Below, in pieces: positions 8,523 to 15,338 of a stretch of DNA of 44,504 nt; within the stretch, counting starts at the first letter, position 1; each line of letters begins with the position of its first letter. Made by a program: the position numbers and the translations under genes. The notes below the pieces were generated by a model. That model was not told the origin of the DNA. It saw only the letters and a list, made by a program, of their open reading frames with translations, and searched no databases. Source of the DNA: Limosilactobacillus gorillae (GTDB lineage Bacteria > Bacillota > Bacilli > Lactobacillales > Lactobacillaceae); NCBI RefSeq assembly GCF_001293735.1, contig NZ_BCAH01000023.1:1-44504 (forward strand), given 5' to 3'.

Positions 8523-9101
8523 TTAACGTTCTAATTTTGTTGCCACCCAGTTACGTAGACTCCAGGCTAAGAAACCGAAAATTAAGCTTATTAAGACCCC
8601 TTTTATCAGGTTAAACGGGATCACTCCGAAGGCCACTAATTCCGGCAGCGGTAAGCTTGGCTTCCACCCCCACAGCGCCATGTAAAGGGGCGTTAAAACA
8701 AAGTAGTTTAACAACGACATAACCACCGTTAAGGTAACGGTCGCTACAATCCCCCCCATCACGAGGCGCCGCTTTAAGCCTCCTTTGCCCCGCCGCATGA
8801 ACCAGGCAAACGGAATTAAAAGTGATAGTGACGATAGCAGGTTGGAAATAATACCCAGCAACTCACCGACTGACAGGCCGTACATCAGCCCGTGTAGGAG
8901 ACACTTAATGGCTGCCACCACGATTCCGGCTACCGGTCCGTATAGCCAGGTGGTGATCAAAATCGGCAGGTCGGAAAAGTCCATCTTCAGGTAGCTGACT
9001 ACGGGAATCACCGGGAATTCAAACAGCATCAAGATAAAGGCCAGTGCACTCATACAGGCCATAACGGCTAAACGTTGAACACGCGTGTGGGAAAAATTCA
9101 T
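8523..9101 (-). CDS. ribU: Riboflavin transporter, ECF S-component RibU
   Basis: A 192-residue integral membrane protein with about six hydrophobic helices and the pattern of ECF substrate-binding subunits: an N-terminal helix with AVMACMSALAFILMLFEFPVIP, then the conserved KMDFSDLPILI stretch. RibU binds riboflavin outside the cell and docks with the shared EcfAA'T energising module, which is not in this window. The substrate call rests on the family resemblance and on the FMN riboswitch directly upstream. ATG at 9101 has GGAGG nine bases upstream; the frame extends to 9215 only by reading into the riboswitch terminator. It is transcribed alone, between its riboswitch and its terminator. Confidence 0.95.
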   Translation of the reverse strand: MNFSHTRVQRLAVMACMSALAFILMLFEFPVIPVVSYLKMDFSDLPILITTWLYGPVAGIVVAAIKCLLHGLMYGLSVGELLGIISNLLSSLSLLIPFAWFMRRGKGGLKRRLVMGGIVATVTLTVVMSLLNYFVLTPLYMALWGWKPSLPLPELVAFGVIPFNLIKGVLISLIFGFLAWSLRNWVATKLER

Positions 9102-9147
9102 TTTTATAACCTCCAGGAGGTCATCTTCTTGGTTCTTAATCACTACT

Positions 9148-9186
9148 ATGAAAAAACCGGGAACACCAAATGGGCGCCTCCCGGTT
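9148..9186 (-). terminator. Riboswitch expression-platform terminator
   Basis: AACCGGGA pairs with TCCCGGTT across a 16-base loop and is followed by a run of T on the minus strand. Its position between the FMN aptamer and ribU fits transcription attenuation when FMN is bound. Confidence 0.88.
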
Positions 9187-9203
9187 GAAACAATCGTTAT
9201 AAT

Positions 9204-9317
9204 GATCTTCTGCATACCAGACTATACTGTCGGCACCCGGAATTACACCGGATTCCACCGCTAATGCGGGTTGCGGGCTATACCGCCGGTCGGGAATTTC
9301 ACCCTGCCTTGAAGACA
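9204..9317 (-). promoter_or_regulatory. FMN riboswitch (RFN element) controlling ribU
   Basis: The minus strand carries the hallmark RFN blocks in order: GGCAGGGTGAAATTCCCGAC, CGGCGGTATAGCCCGC, AATCCGGTGTAATTCCGG, then GCCGACAGTATAGTCTGG and the closing strand GAAGAT pairing with the 5' GTCTTC. FMN binding should favour the terminator at 9148-9186 and shut off riboflavin uptake. Both strands of P1 are present, so the aptamer looks intact. Confidence 0.96.
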
Positions 9318-9346
9318 AACCTAATTAATTTATTTAACTTTTATTA

Positions 9347-9375
9347 ATTATAACCCTTCCGGTGTCAAATAACAA
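9347..9375 (-). promoter_or_regulatory. Promoter of the ribU leader
   Basis: TTGTTA (9370-9375), 17-base spacer, TATAAT (9347-9352), about 30 bases before the RFN element. The -35 box adjoins the rluB stop codon. An alternative TTGACA lies within the spacer but has no good -10. Confidence 0.75.
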
Positions 9376-10101
9376 TTAGTTTAGCTTCTTGAGCGCCCGA
9401 ACCTCACTACTCTTCAGTTGCCGAAATTGTCCTGGGTTAAGTCCCGTCAGGTTCAGGGGACCGTAACTCTCCCGGTGAAGCTTAAGGACCGGGTGGCCAA
9501 CTGCCTTTAACATCAATTTGACCTGGTGGTAGTGACCCTCATGAATCGTCAGCTTAACGACCGATGTCTTTTGACGCTGATTAGTTTCCAACAGCTTGGT
9601 TTTGGCCTCCTTGGTCTTTTGACCGTCAACCATCACCCCTTCACGGAGCTGACGCATTTCATCATTAGTCAAAATCCCCTTAACTTTGGCGATATAAACC
9701 TTGTTTACTTCAAAACGAGGATGCATCAGTTGGTTAGCTAACTCTCCGTCATTGGTCATCACCAAGAGGCCGGTAGTGTCATAGTCAAGTCGTCCAACCG
9801 GGTAGACCCGGGTTGTGACCCCCTCGTCTTTTAAGATATCGACAACCGTCTTACGCCCCTTTTCATCATGGGCCGAGGAAATGACCCCGCGTGGCTTATC
9901 CAGCAGGTAATATTCGTGTTGTTCTTGTTCTAATGGTTCACCGTTAACAGTGACCTCATCATTACCATCAACCTTGGTTCCCAGGGTGGTGACGAGTTCA
10001 CCATTGACCCGAACCTTACCGGTTAAGATGAGCCCCTCCGCCGCCCGCCGTGAAGCAACCCCAGCGTGGGCAATAACCTTTTGCAAACGTTCCTTTGCCA
10101 T
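9376..10101 (-). CDS. rluB: 23S rRNA pseudouridine synthase RluB-type
   Basis: A 241-residue protein with an N-terminal S4 RNA-binding domain (MAKERLQKVIAHAGVASRRAAE) and an RsuA/RluB catalytic domain; the catalytic aspartate is in GRLDYDTTGLLVMTNDGE. It converts a uridine of 23S rRNA to pseudouridine. It is placed directly after scpB, the stop TAA being followed at once by ATG, with GGGAGAGG upstream. The scpA-scpB-rluB order is widely conserved in Firmicutes, which favours RluB over RsuA. Length is normal. Confidence 0.94.
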   Translation of the reverse strand: MAKERLQKVIAHAGVASRRAAEGLILTGKVRVNGELVTTLGTKVDGNDEVTVNGEPLEQEQHEYYLLDKPRGVISSAHDEKGRKTVVDILKDEGVTTRVYPVGRLDYDTTGLLVMTNDGELANQLMHPRFEVNKVYIAKVKGILTNDEMRQLREGVMVDGQKTKEAKTKLLETNQRQKTSVVKLTIHEGHYHQVKLMLKAVGHPVLKLHRESYGPLNLTGLNPGQFRQLKSSEVRALKKLN

Positions 10102-10689
10102 TTAATCCTCTCCCATTTGTTCTTGATTTCGTGATTGAAGGGCCCGTAAGAAGACATCCCCGTCCAGATCCGCTTCCGTCAGGTCAATTGCTAATGGCGG
10201 CAGGTCTTCCAGCGATTCCAGGCCAAAGTAATCTAAAAAGGCCGGGGTGGTAACGTAGCGGAATGGCCGGCCCGGAACTTCCAGACGTCCGTGAGTCTGA
10301 ACCAATCCCCGCACCACCAGCTTTTGCAATGAGCCAGAGCTTTGGACCCCCCGGATATCATCGATTTCTAGCCGGGTCAGTGGTTGCTTGTAAGCAACGA
10401 TCGCTAACACCTCCAAGACCGCCTGGGATAGGGACGTGGTGAGTGGAATCTCAAAGTAAGTCTTCATTACCGGCGCTAATTCGGCCTTGGTTGCTAAGCG
10501 GAAAACTTCCCCGCTGTTTAACAAGGTTAGGGCCGATTGCTCATCCTCTTGATACTTAGTTTTCAAACGGGACAGCAGTTCGTTGACGGCTGGTTTCATG
10601 AAGCCCGTGATTCGGGCGAGATCAGCGATACTGATTCCTTCGTCACCGGCGATGAACAGCAGTCCCTCAATCTGTGCGATATTCTCCAT
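10102..10689 (-). CDS. scpB: Segregation and condensation protein B
   Basis: A 195-residue winged-helix protein: MENIAQIEGLLFIAGDEGI at the start, and VLEVLAIVAYKQPLTRLEIDDIRG in the second wing, the family signature. ScpB dimers bind ScpA, the kleisin of the SMC condensin that drives chromosome segregation. I chose ATG at 10689, which overlaps the end of scpA by 23 bases with GAGG upstream inside scpA; the frame can be extended to 10728 but adds only non-conserved residues. The overlap implies translational coupling, which would keep the ScpA:ScpB ratio fixed. Confidence 0.95.
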   Translation of the reverse strand: MENIAQIEGLLFIAGDEGISIADLARITGFMKPAVNELLSRLKTKYQEDEQSALTLLNSGEVFRLATKAELAPVMKTYFEIPLTTSLSQAVLEVLAIVAYKQPLTRLEIDDIRGVQSSGSLQKLVVRGLVQTHGRLEVPGRPFRYVTTPAFLDYFGLESLEDLPPLAIDLTEADLDGDVFLRALQSRNQEQMGED

Positions 10690-11461
10690 TATTTCGATAT
10701 TCCTCGTTTCGTGGGCCTGGCATAACAATTAGCGGGCCAAAGCGTTCAGACTGGGCCAAAGAAATTACCTGGTGCTTGGTTAGGTCCAAGATCGCCAAAA
10801 AGGTCGTCACCAAGCTATCCTTAGTCCAATCGTTATCAAATAAATCCTCAAAACGGGTTGGGCGGGTAACGACTTCGACCACGTGTTCAATCCGCTGAGC
10901 TACTGTCACCGGATCCGGGTCAACCGTTTGCGTCACTGGCTCCTCAAAGTGGTGGCGCCTGATAACCTGCTCAAAGGCCCTTTGTAACTCCTCAATCCCA
11001 ACCCCGGGTGCAAAGCGGCTTTGTACCAGGTCTTTTGGTACCGCCATGGCCTCTCTGGTGTACTCACGCTGACGGTATTCTTCCCTGTCCTTTAAAGCCG
11101 CCGCTGCCTTTTTATAGCGCTGGTATTCTAAGAGCTGCGCTACTAGTTCTGAACGCGGGTCCTCAGCCTCTTCTTCCACTTGCTCATCGTCAACAGTGGT
11201 TGGGTGGGGTAAAAGCATGGTACTTTTGATTGACATTAGGGTTGCTGCCATCACAAAGTACTCCCCAGCGATGTTAAGCTGATTTTTTTGCTGCTGGTGC
11301 AAGAAGTCAACGTACTGATTGGTAATCCTTGCGATCGGAATATCGTAAATGTCAACTTCAGCTTTCTTGATTAGGTGCAACAAAAGGTCTAAGGGGCCCT
11401 CAAAATCTTGCAAAACGATCGTTGGCTGGCCCACAAACCGGGCAAGTCCTTCTTCAGTCAT
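10667..11461 (-). CDS. scpA: Segregation and condensation protein A (kleisin)
   Basis: A 264-residue kleisin: the N-terminal SMC-neck-binding part has LQDFEGPLDLLLHLIKKAEVDIYDIPI and the C-terminal winged helix binds the SMC head. The middle is acidic (EEEAEDPR). It bridges the two SMC heads and carries the ScpB dimer. It starts ATG at 11461 with GGGAGGA upstream, overlaps the ribT-like gene by eight bases, and overlaps scpB by 23 bases at the other end. Confidence 0.96.
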   Translation of the reverse strand: MTEEGLARFVGQPTIVLQDFEGPLDLLLHLIKKAEVDIYDIPIARITNQYVDFLHQQQKNQLNIAGEYFVMAATLMSIKSTMLLPHPTTVDDEQVEEEAEDPRSELVAQLLEYQRYKKAAAALKDREEYRQREYTREAMAVPKDLVQSRFAPGVGIEELQRAFEQVIRRHHFEEPVTQTVDPDPVTVAQRIEHVVEVVTRPTRFEDLFDNDWTKDSLVTTFLAILDLTKHQVISLAQSERFGPLIVMPGPRNEEYRNNGEYRTD

Positions 11462-11837
11462 CTAGCTTTCCTCCCTGACGAAAATAGCGATCCCGGGCCC
11501 AATTAGTTACCAGTCCCTGGGTGCTTAAGGTCCCCATGATTCGTTTTTGTGGGTAGCGTTCCTGTAACGCCGAGAGCAGAGCAAAAACGTTCTTGCCCGC
11601 CCGGTCACTAGGGGTAAAGGACAGTTGACGAACCAGAACGTAGTATTGCCCCACCGAGGTCACCACAATCCCAGTAAACTGGTTAATGGTTTCGTTTTGC
11701 CATAAAAAGATCGGCTCGCTCTCGTTGTCTGACCAGTCAACCGCCAACTTCAGGCGGTGGTAATCCTTAAAGGCCGGCAGTAAAGACAATAGGCCCATGG
11801 CAATCTTTTGATAATCCTTACGGTATGCAACCAACAT
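11454..11837 (-). CDS. RibT-like protein (GNAT-type fold)
   Basis: A 127-residue protein resembling the RibT family: MLVAYRKDYQKIAMGLLSLLPAFKDYHRL and, later, FLWQNETINQFTGIVV. RibT of B. subtilis lies in the riboflavin operon and has an acetyltransferase-like fold, but its substrate is not settled. In lactobacilli a member commonly sits between xerD and scpA, as here, with no rib biosynthesis genes nearby. AGGGGG lies ten bases before ATG at 11837. It ends eight bases inside scpA. A function in riboflavin metabolism should not be assumed from the name. Confidence 0.72.
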   Translation of the reverse strand: MLVAYRKDYQKIAMGLLSLLPAFKDYHRLKLAVDWSDNESEPIFLWQNETINQFTGIVVTSVGQYYVLVRQLSFTPSDRAGKNVFALLSALQERYPQKRIMGTLSTQGLVTNWARDRYFRQGGKLDD

Positions 11838-11850
11838 CGTGGTGTCCCCC

Positions 11851-12702
11851 TTATTTTTCCAGGTAAATCTGGGTGGTCAAGATACTTTGGTGCCCCATTA
11901 AGTTCTGAACCAGGGTCAGATCGGCACCGTGTTTCAGGAGGCGATAGGCGAAGCCATCACGCACCCGCTGCGGGGTAACGGATCCCTTAATTTGTCCCAA
12001 CTTCCCCGCCTGGTTGACAATTTCCCATACCGATTGACGCGATAGGGGCGCACCCCGGTTATTTAAAAAGACGGTTGACGAAGCTTCTGGTTGAACTCGG
12101 TTCGCCCGCTCAGTTTTGATATAGTCACCGATGATTTGGTTCGCCCCTTCGTTTAGGGGCACCAGGCGGCGAATTTTCTTACCCAGGTAAACCACCCCAA
12201 GGTCGAGGTCGAGATCGGAAAGTTTTAAATCGATGATCTCGTTGACACGGGCACCAGTGGCCACCAATAAGGCAAGTAGGGCCCGATTGCGCACCTTGGT
12301 GTCCCCTTTTCCCGGCGCATTTTCAATTAGCACATTTGATTCTTCAATCTCCAGGCCCCGTGGTGCCAAGCGTTTAGTCTGATCGACCCTGATCAGAGAA
12401 ACCGGGTCGCTTGCAACCTTCCTCTCTCGCTGCAAAAAGGCAAAAAAACGGCGTAGACTGCTCACCCGACGATTAAGCGTTGAGGATTTATGTCCGGTAT
12501 CTTTAAGGCTCGTCAAATATCCCATCAAGCTTGCCCTGTCAACACTTGCCCAATCATCAACTCCCTGCTCCTCTAAGTACTTAATCGTATCCTGCAAATC
12601 GGCAAGGTAACTGGCCACAGTGAGCTGAGCGACTTCCTTTTCTAAGAGGTAGGCCTTGTAGCCGGCTAGGTCGCTAGCCAGCCCCCCCTTGGTCCTAGCC
12701 AT
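11851..12702 (-). CDS. xerD: XerD-like tyrosine recombinase with altered active site
   Basis: A 283-residue tyrosine recombinase with the SAM-like N-terminal DNA-binding domain and a C-terminal catalytic domain. The first arginine (ATGARVNEI), the lysine-bearing hairpin (LGKKIRRLVPL), R248, H271 (MGHQS) and nucleophile Y280 (TTQIYLEK) are present. The usual HxxR box reads TPQRVRDGFA, so the first histidine is Q245 and the following histidine is D. The protein stops three residues after Y280, whereas XerD normally continues some 15-20 residues. Location beside ribT-scpA-scpB matches the XerD-like gene of streptococci, which is thought not to be the active dif recombinase. ATG at 12702 overlaps cvfB by eight bases. 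Confidence 0.85.
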   Translation of the reverse strand: MARTKGGLASDLAGYKAYLLEKEVAQLTVASYLADLQDTIKYLEEQGVDDWASVDRASLMGYLTSLKDTGHKSSTLNRRVSSLRRFFAFLQRERKVASDPVSLIRVDQTKRLAPRGLEIEESNVLIENAPGKGDTKVRNRALLALLVATGARVNEIIDLKLSDLDLDLGVVYLGKKIRRLVPLNEGANQIIGDYIKTERANRVQPEASSTVFLNNRGAPLSRQSVWEIVNQAGKLGQIKGSVTPQRVRDGFAYRLLKHGADLTLVQNLMGHQSILTTQIYLEK

Positions 12703-13579
12703 TTTCTTCCTCTTTCAGCAGGATGAGCTTACCATTGACCTGACTGACCATCCGTTCTTTCAAGAGGTGTCCGACAGCACGCTTAAATTGCCCCTTGGAG
12801 ATCCCCAGTAACTCCTTGATTTCTTCCGGTGAACTCTTATCGGTCAAAGGTAGCTGCTTTTGCGGGGATCGCTTTAAGAGCTCAATAATCTGCTCGGCGT
12901 CATCACCAATCGCCTGGTAGGCCCGTGGCTTCAGTGACAGGTTTAAACTTCCGTGTCCAGACAAGCCAATCACCCGAGCATCAACCACCTGGCCCAGGCG
13001 GGGTTCCTGGTCCCGTTCGCTAGGATGAATGAAGCCCAGGCAGTAATTTTCAGTTAAGACCAGGGTCCCCGCCATTTTCAGACGGTAGACGGTTGCCTTC
13101 AAATTCCAGTTAACCATCTTCTTTTGCGGCCGGTTGGCAATCGTTTCAAAGATTGCCTCATCAGCTAGAGTTCCCCATAACCGATCGTGATCATCAACCT
13201 TCAAGGCAATCAGGAGTCGGTCACCAGGTTGGGGCCAGAGGTGTTTTAAGGTCGGTAACTCATCTAAGGACACTACAACGTCCTTGTTGGGCAAGCCAAT
13301 GTCAACGAAAACCCCTAGATCCCGCCGGACCGCAACTACCGTCCCAAAGTCATAGTGATCAACCGAAACGGTCGGAATATGCTGACAGGTCATCTGAAGC
13401 TGGTGATGGTCGTTTTCGTACACGAAGCCCGCCACGGAGCCTCCAATGTGGAGAATTTGGGGTGCTTCCTCCTTAGGCAGACGATACGTTTGCCCGTTAC
13501 GATCTGGTTGGACAAAGTAGTCCTGGTCATTTTCATCGATCATGACGGCCGTCACGACTTTCCCTAATGCTTGATTCAT
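12695..13579 (-). CDS. cvfB: S1-type RNA-binding protein CvfB (YitL-like)
   Basis: A protein of about 294 residues with S1-like OB folds (for example DFGTVVAVRRDLGVFVDIGLPNKDVVVSLDELP) and a C-terminal winged helix (LPLTDKSSPEEIKELLGISKGQFKRAVGHLLKERMV). This layout is typical of CvfB, an RNA-binding protein affecting virulence and RNA turnover in staphylococci and conserved in Firmicutes. ATG at 13579 has GGAGG seven bases upstream. It is the first gene of the probable operon cvfB-xerD-ribT-scpA-scpB-rluB, in which every junction overlaps or is under 15 bases. A weak TATCAT -10 box lies about 45 bases upstream. Confidence 0.88.
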   Translation of the reverse strand: MNQALGKVVTAVMIDENDQDYFVQPDRNGQTYRLPKEEAPQILHIGGSVAGFVYENDHHQLQMTCQHIPTVSVDHYDFGTVVAVRRDLGVFVDIGLPNKDVVVSLDELPTLKHLWPQPGDRLLIALKVDDHDRLWGTLADEAIFETIANRPQKKMVNWNLKATVYRLKMAGTLVLTENYCLGFIHPSERDQEPRLGQVVDARVIGLSGHGSLNLSLKPRAYQAIGDDAEQIIELLKRSPQKQLPLTDKSSPEEIKELLGISKGQFKRAVGHLLKERMVSQVNGKLILLKEEENG

Positions 13580-13661
13580 TTCAGTTCCTCCACTCGCCTT
13601 ATTTCTCAATTAACCTATGATACAAAAGATCGCCCCAAAAGAAAAGTTTCCTTAACCAAAA

Positions 13662-13708
13662 AAGGAGCGCGGCCAAAGTCAGTACTGACTCTGTCATCGC
13701 GCTCCCAA
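13662..13708 (-). terminator. Terminator downstream of pyk
   Basis: On the minus strand GGGAGCGCG pairs with CGCGCTCC across a loop that itself contains the palindrome AGTCAGTACTGACT, followed by six T. It lies about 75 bases after the pyk stop, leaving a long 3' untranslated region. Confidence 0.88.
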
Positions 13709-13779
13709 CCAAAGTACGAGGAATGTCATTCAAACCATTCTTCACCTTGGGGGATTATTTTTAATTAATCCAATGGGAA

Positions 13780-15201
13780 TTACTTAACTTCTTGAACCCG
13801 CATCATGTTAGTCGTCCCGTGTTGACCAATCGGAAGACCAGCAACCACAATGATCTTGTCACCGGCGTTGGCAAAGCCTAAGTCCTTAGCTTCCTTAGAG
13901 GCTAATTCGAACATTTCGTCAGTGCTGGTTGGCTTTTCAACAACGTATGGTTGAACCCCCCAGTTGATCATCAGGCCGCGTTCCGTGCGTTCATCAAAGG
14001 TCAAAGCCAAGATGTCAGCAGATGGACGGTACTTAGAGATCATCCGGGCCGTGTAACCAGAAGCCGTTGCGGCAACAATGGCCTTAACGCCTAAGTCGCG
14101 AGCTGCGGTTGCTACAGCAGATCCAATCGTTTCAGTAACGTCTGACTTGTCAAAGTCAAAGACTTCACGACCAAACTTTTCAAGGTTGTTTTCAGCCTTG
14201 ATGTCGATCCGGTTCATAGTTGCAACTGCTTCAACCGGGTAATCACCATTAGCGGATTCCCCTGAAAGCATCGTTGCGTCAGTCCCGTCAAAGACGGCGT
14301 TTGCAACGTCAGAAACTTCGGCCCGGGTTGGGCGTGGATTTTCTTGCATGGAGTCTAGCATTTGAGTGGCCGTAATAACTGGCTTTCCTAGTTCGTTACA
14401 ACGACGGATCATGTTCTTTTGAACCAGCGGAACGTTTTCTGCCGGAATTTCAACCCCCATGTCCCCACGCGGAACCATTAAACCATCGGAAACTTCGATG
14501 ATTGCTTCGAAGTTGTCGATTCCTTCTTGGGATTCGATCTTCGGGAAGATTTGAACATCCTCCATATTCTTTTCCCGTAAGAGAACACGGATATCTTCGA
14601 TGTCTTGTGGCTTACGAACAAAGGAAGCAGCAATGTAGTTGATCCCGTTGTCCAGACCAAAGCGAATGTCGCTGGAGTCCTTTTCAGTAATCCCTGGTAG
14701 GTTGATGGAAACGCCCGGTGCGTTAACCCCCTTTCGGGAACCGAGGATTCCGTGGTTCAAGACGTGGCAAACCAATTCCTTGTTTGCTTCGTCCTTTTCA
14801 TCAACCATCATATCGATCAGCCCATCGTCAAAGAGGACGTGGCCGCCTTCACGAACGTCATCGTACAAACCGGCGTAGGTAACGGCAATCTTATCCTTGG
14901 TTCCTTCCAGGCTGTCGTCCATGGAGATACGAACCTTGTCGCCGATGTTGAATTCGATCTTCCCTTCCTTTTGAACGGTCGTCCGAATTTCAGCCCCCTT
15001 GGTATCAAGCATGATCCCAACGTGCTTGCCAGTAATTTCTTCGGCCTTGTGAACGTTTTCGATCCGCCCAAGGTGTTCAGGGTGATCACCGTGGGAGAAG
15101 TTAAACCGGAAAATATTTGCCCCGGCGTTAATTAACTTTACAATCGTGTCAACATCCGTACTTGCCGGCCCCAAAGTGCTGACAATCTTGGTCTTCTTCA
15201 T
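13780..15201 (-). CDS. pyk: Pyruvate kinase
   Basis: A 473-residue pyruvate kinase: MKKTKIVSTLGPAS at the start, then MVPRGDMGVEIPAE and the MLDSMQENPRPTRAEVSDVANAVFDGTDA region holding substrate and cation ligands. It converts phosphoenolpyruvate and ADP to pyruvate and ATP. It lacks the extra C-terminal PEP-utiliser domain found in several Firmicutes enzymes (about 585 residues). ATG at 15201 is preferred over 15210 because GGAGAG lies nine bases upstream. The promoter and a cre site are upstream. pfkA, which usually sits between dnaE and pyk in lactobacilli, is absent. Confidence 0.97.
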   Translation of the reverse strand: MKKTKIVSTLGPASTDVDTIVKLINAGANIFRFNFSHGDHPEHLGRIENVHKAEEITGKHVGIMLDTKGAEIRTTVQKEGKIEFNIGDKVRISMDDSLEGTKDKIAVTYAGLYDDVREGGHVLFDDGLIDMMVDEKDEANKELVCHVLNHGILGSRKGVNAPGVSINLPGITEKDSSDIRFGLDNGINYIAASFVRKPQDIEDIRVLLREKNMEDVQIFPKIESQEGIDNFEAIIEVSDGLMVPRGDMGVEIPAENVPLVQKNMIRRCNELGKPVITATQMLDSMQENPRPTRAEVSDVANAVFDGTDATMLSGESANGDYPVEAVATMNRIDIKAENNLEKFGREVFDFDKSDVTETIGSAVATAARDLGVKAIVAATASGYTARMISKYRPSADILALTFDERTERGLMINWGVQPYVVEKPTSTDEMFELASKEAKDLGFANAGDKIIVVAGLPIGQHGTTNMMRVQEVK

Positions 15202-15260
15202 AAGTGACATCTCTCCTTTTGCGTTTTACGGACTAGTTAGTCCCTTTTTACACACTGCTT

Positions 15261-15289
15261 ATCATAGCACCTTTTGCGATGAGTGTCTT
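15261..15289 (-). promoter_or_regulatory. Promoter of pyk
   Basis: AAGACA (15284-15289), 17-base spacer, TATGAT (15261-15266), with the extended -10 dinucleotide TG one base before the hexamer. The deduced start of transcription is about 15254, some 50 bases before the start codon; the leader contains the small palindrome GGACTA/TAGTCC. Confidence 0.7.
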
Positions 15290-15311
15290 GTATATTTCCA
15301 GCATTTTTCGC

Positions 15312-15325
15312 TGTAAACGTTTTCT
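15312..15325 (-). promoter_or_regulatory. Catabolite-responsive element (cre) upstream of pyk
   Basis: The minus strand reads AGAAAACGTTTACA. It matches 13 of 14 positions of the CcpA consensus TGWAANCGNTNWCA. Its centre is about 64 bases upstream of the deduced pyk start of transcription, a position typical of CcpA activation rather than roadblock repression. Confidence 0.7.
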
Positions 15326-15338
15326 TGTTTCGGTTTGC

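Noticed and set aside
9102-9318. Open frames covering the ribU leader (longer ribU start at 9215; frame 9136-9318)
   Set aside because: They read through the FMN riboswitch and its terminator and have no ribosome-binding site; ribU has a good start at 9101.
15222-15247. Plus-strand terminator-like hairpin GGACTA/TAGTCC followed by a T run
   Set aside because: There is no plus-strand gene to terminate; the palindrome falls in the pyk 5' leader and may be incidental.
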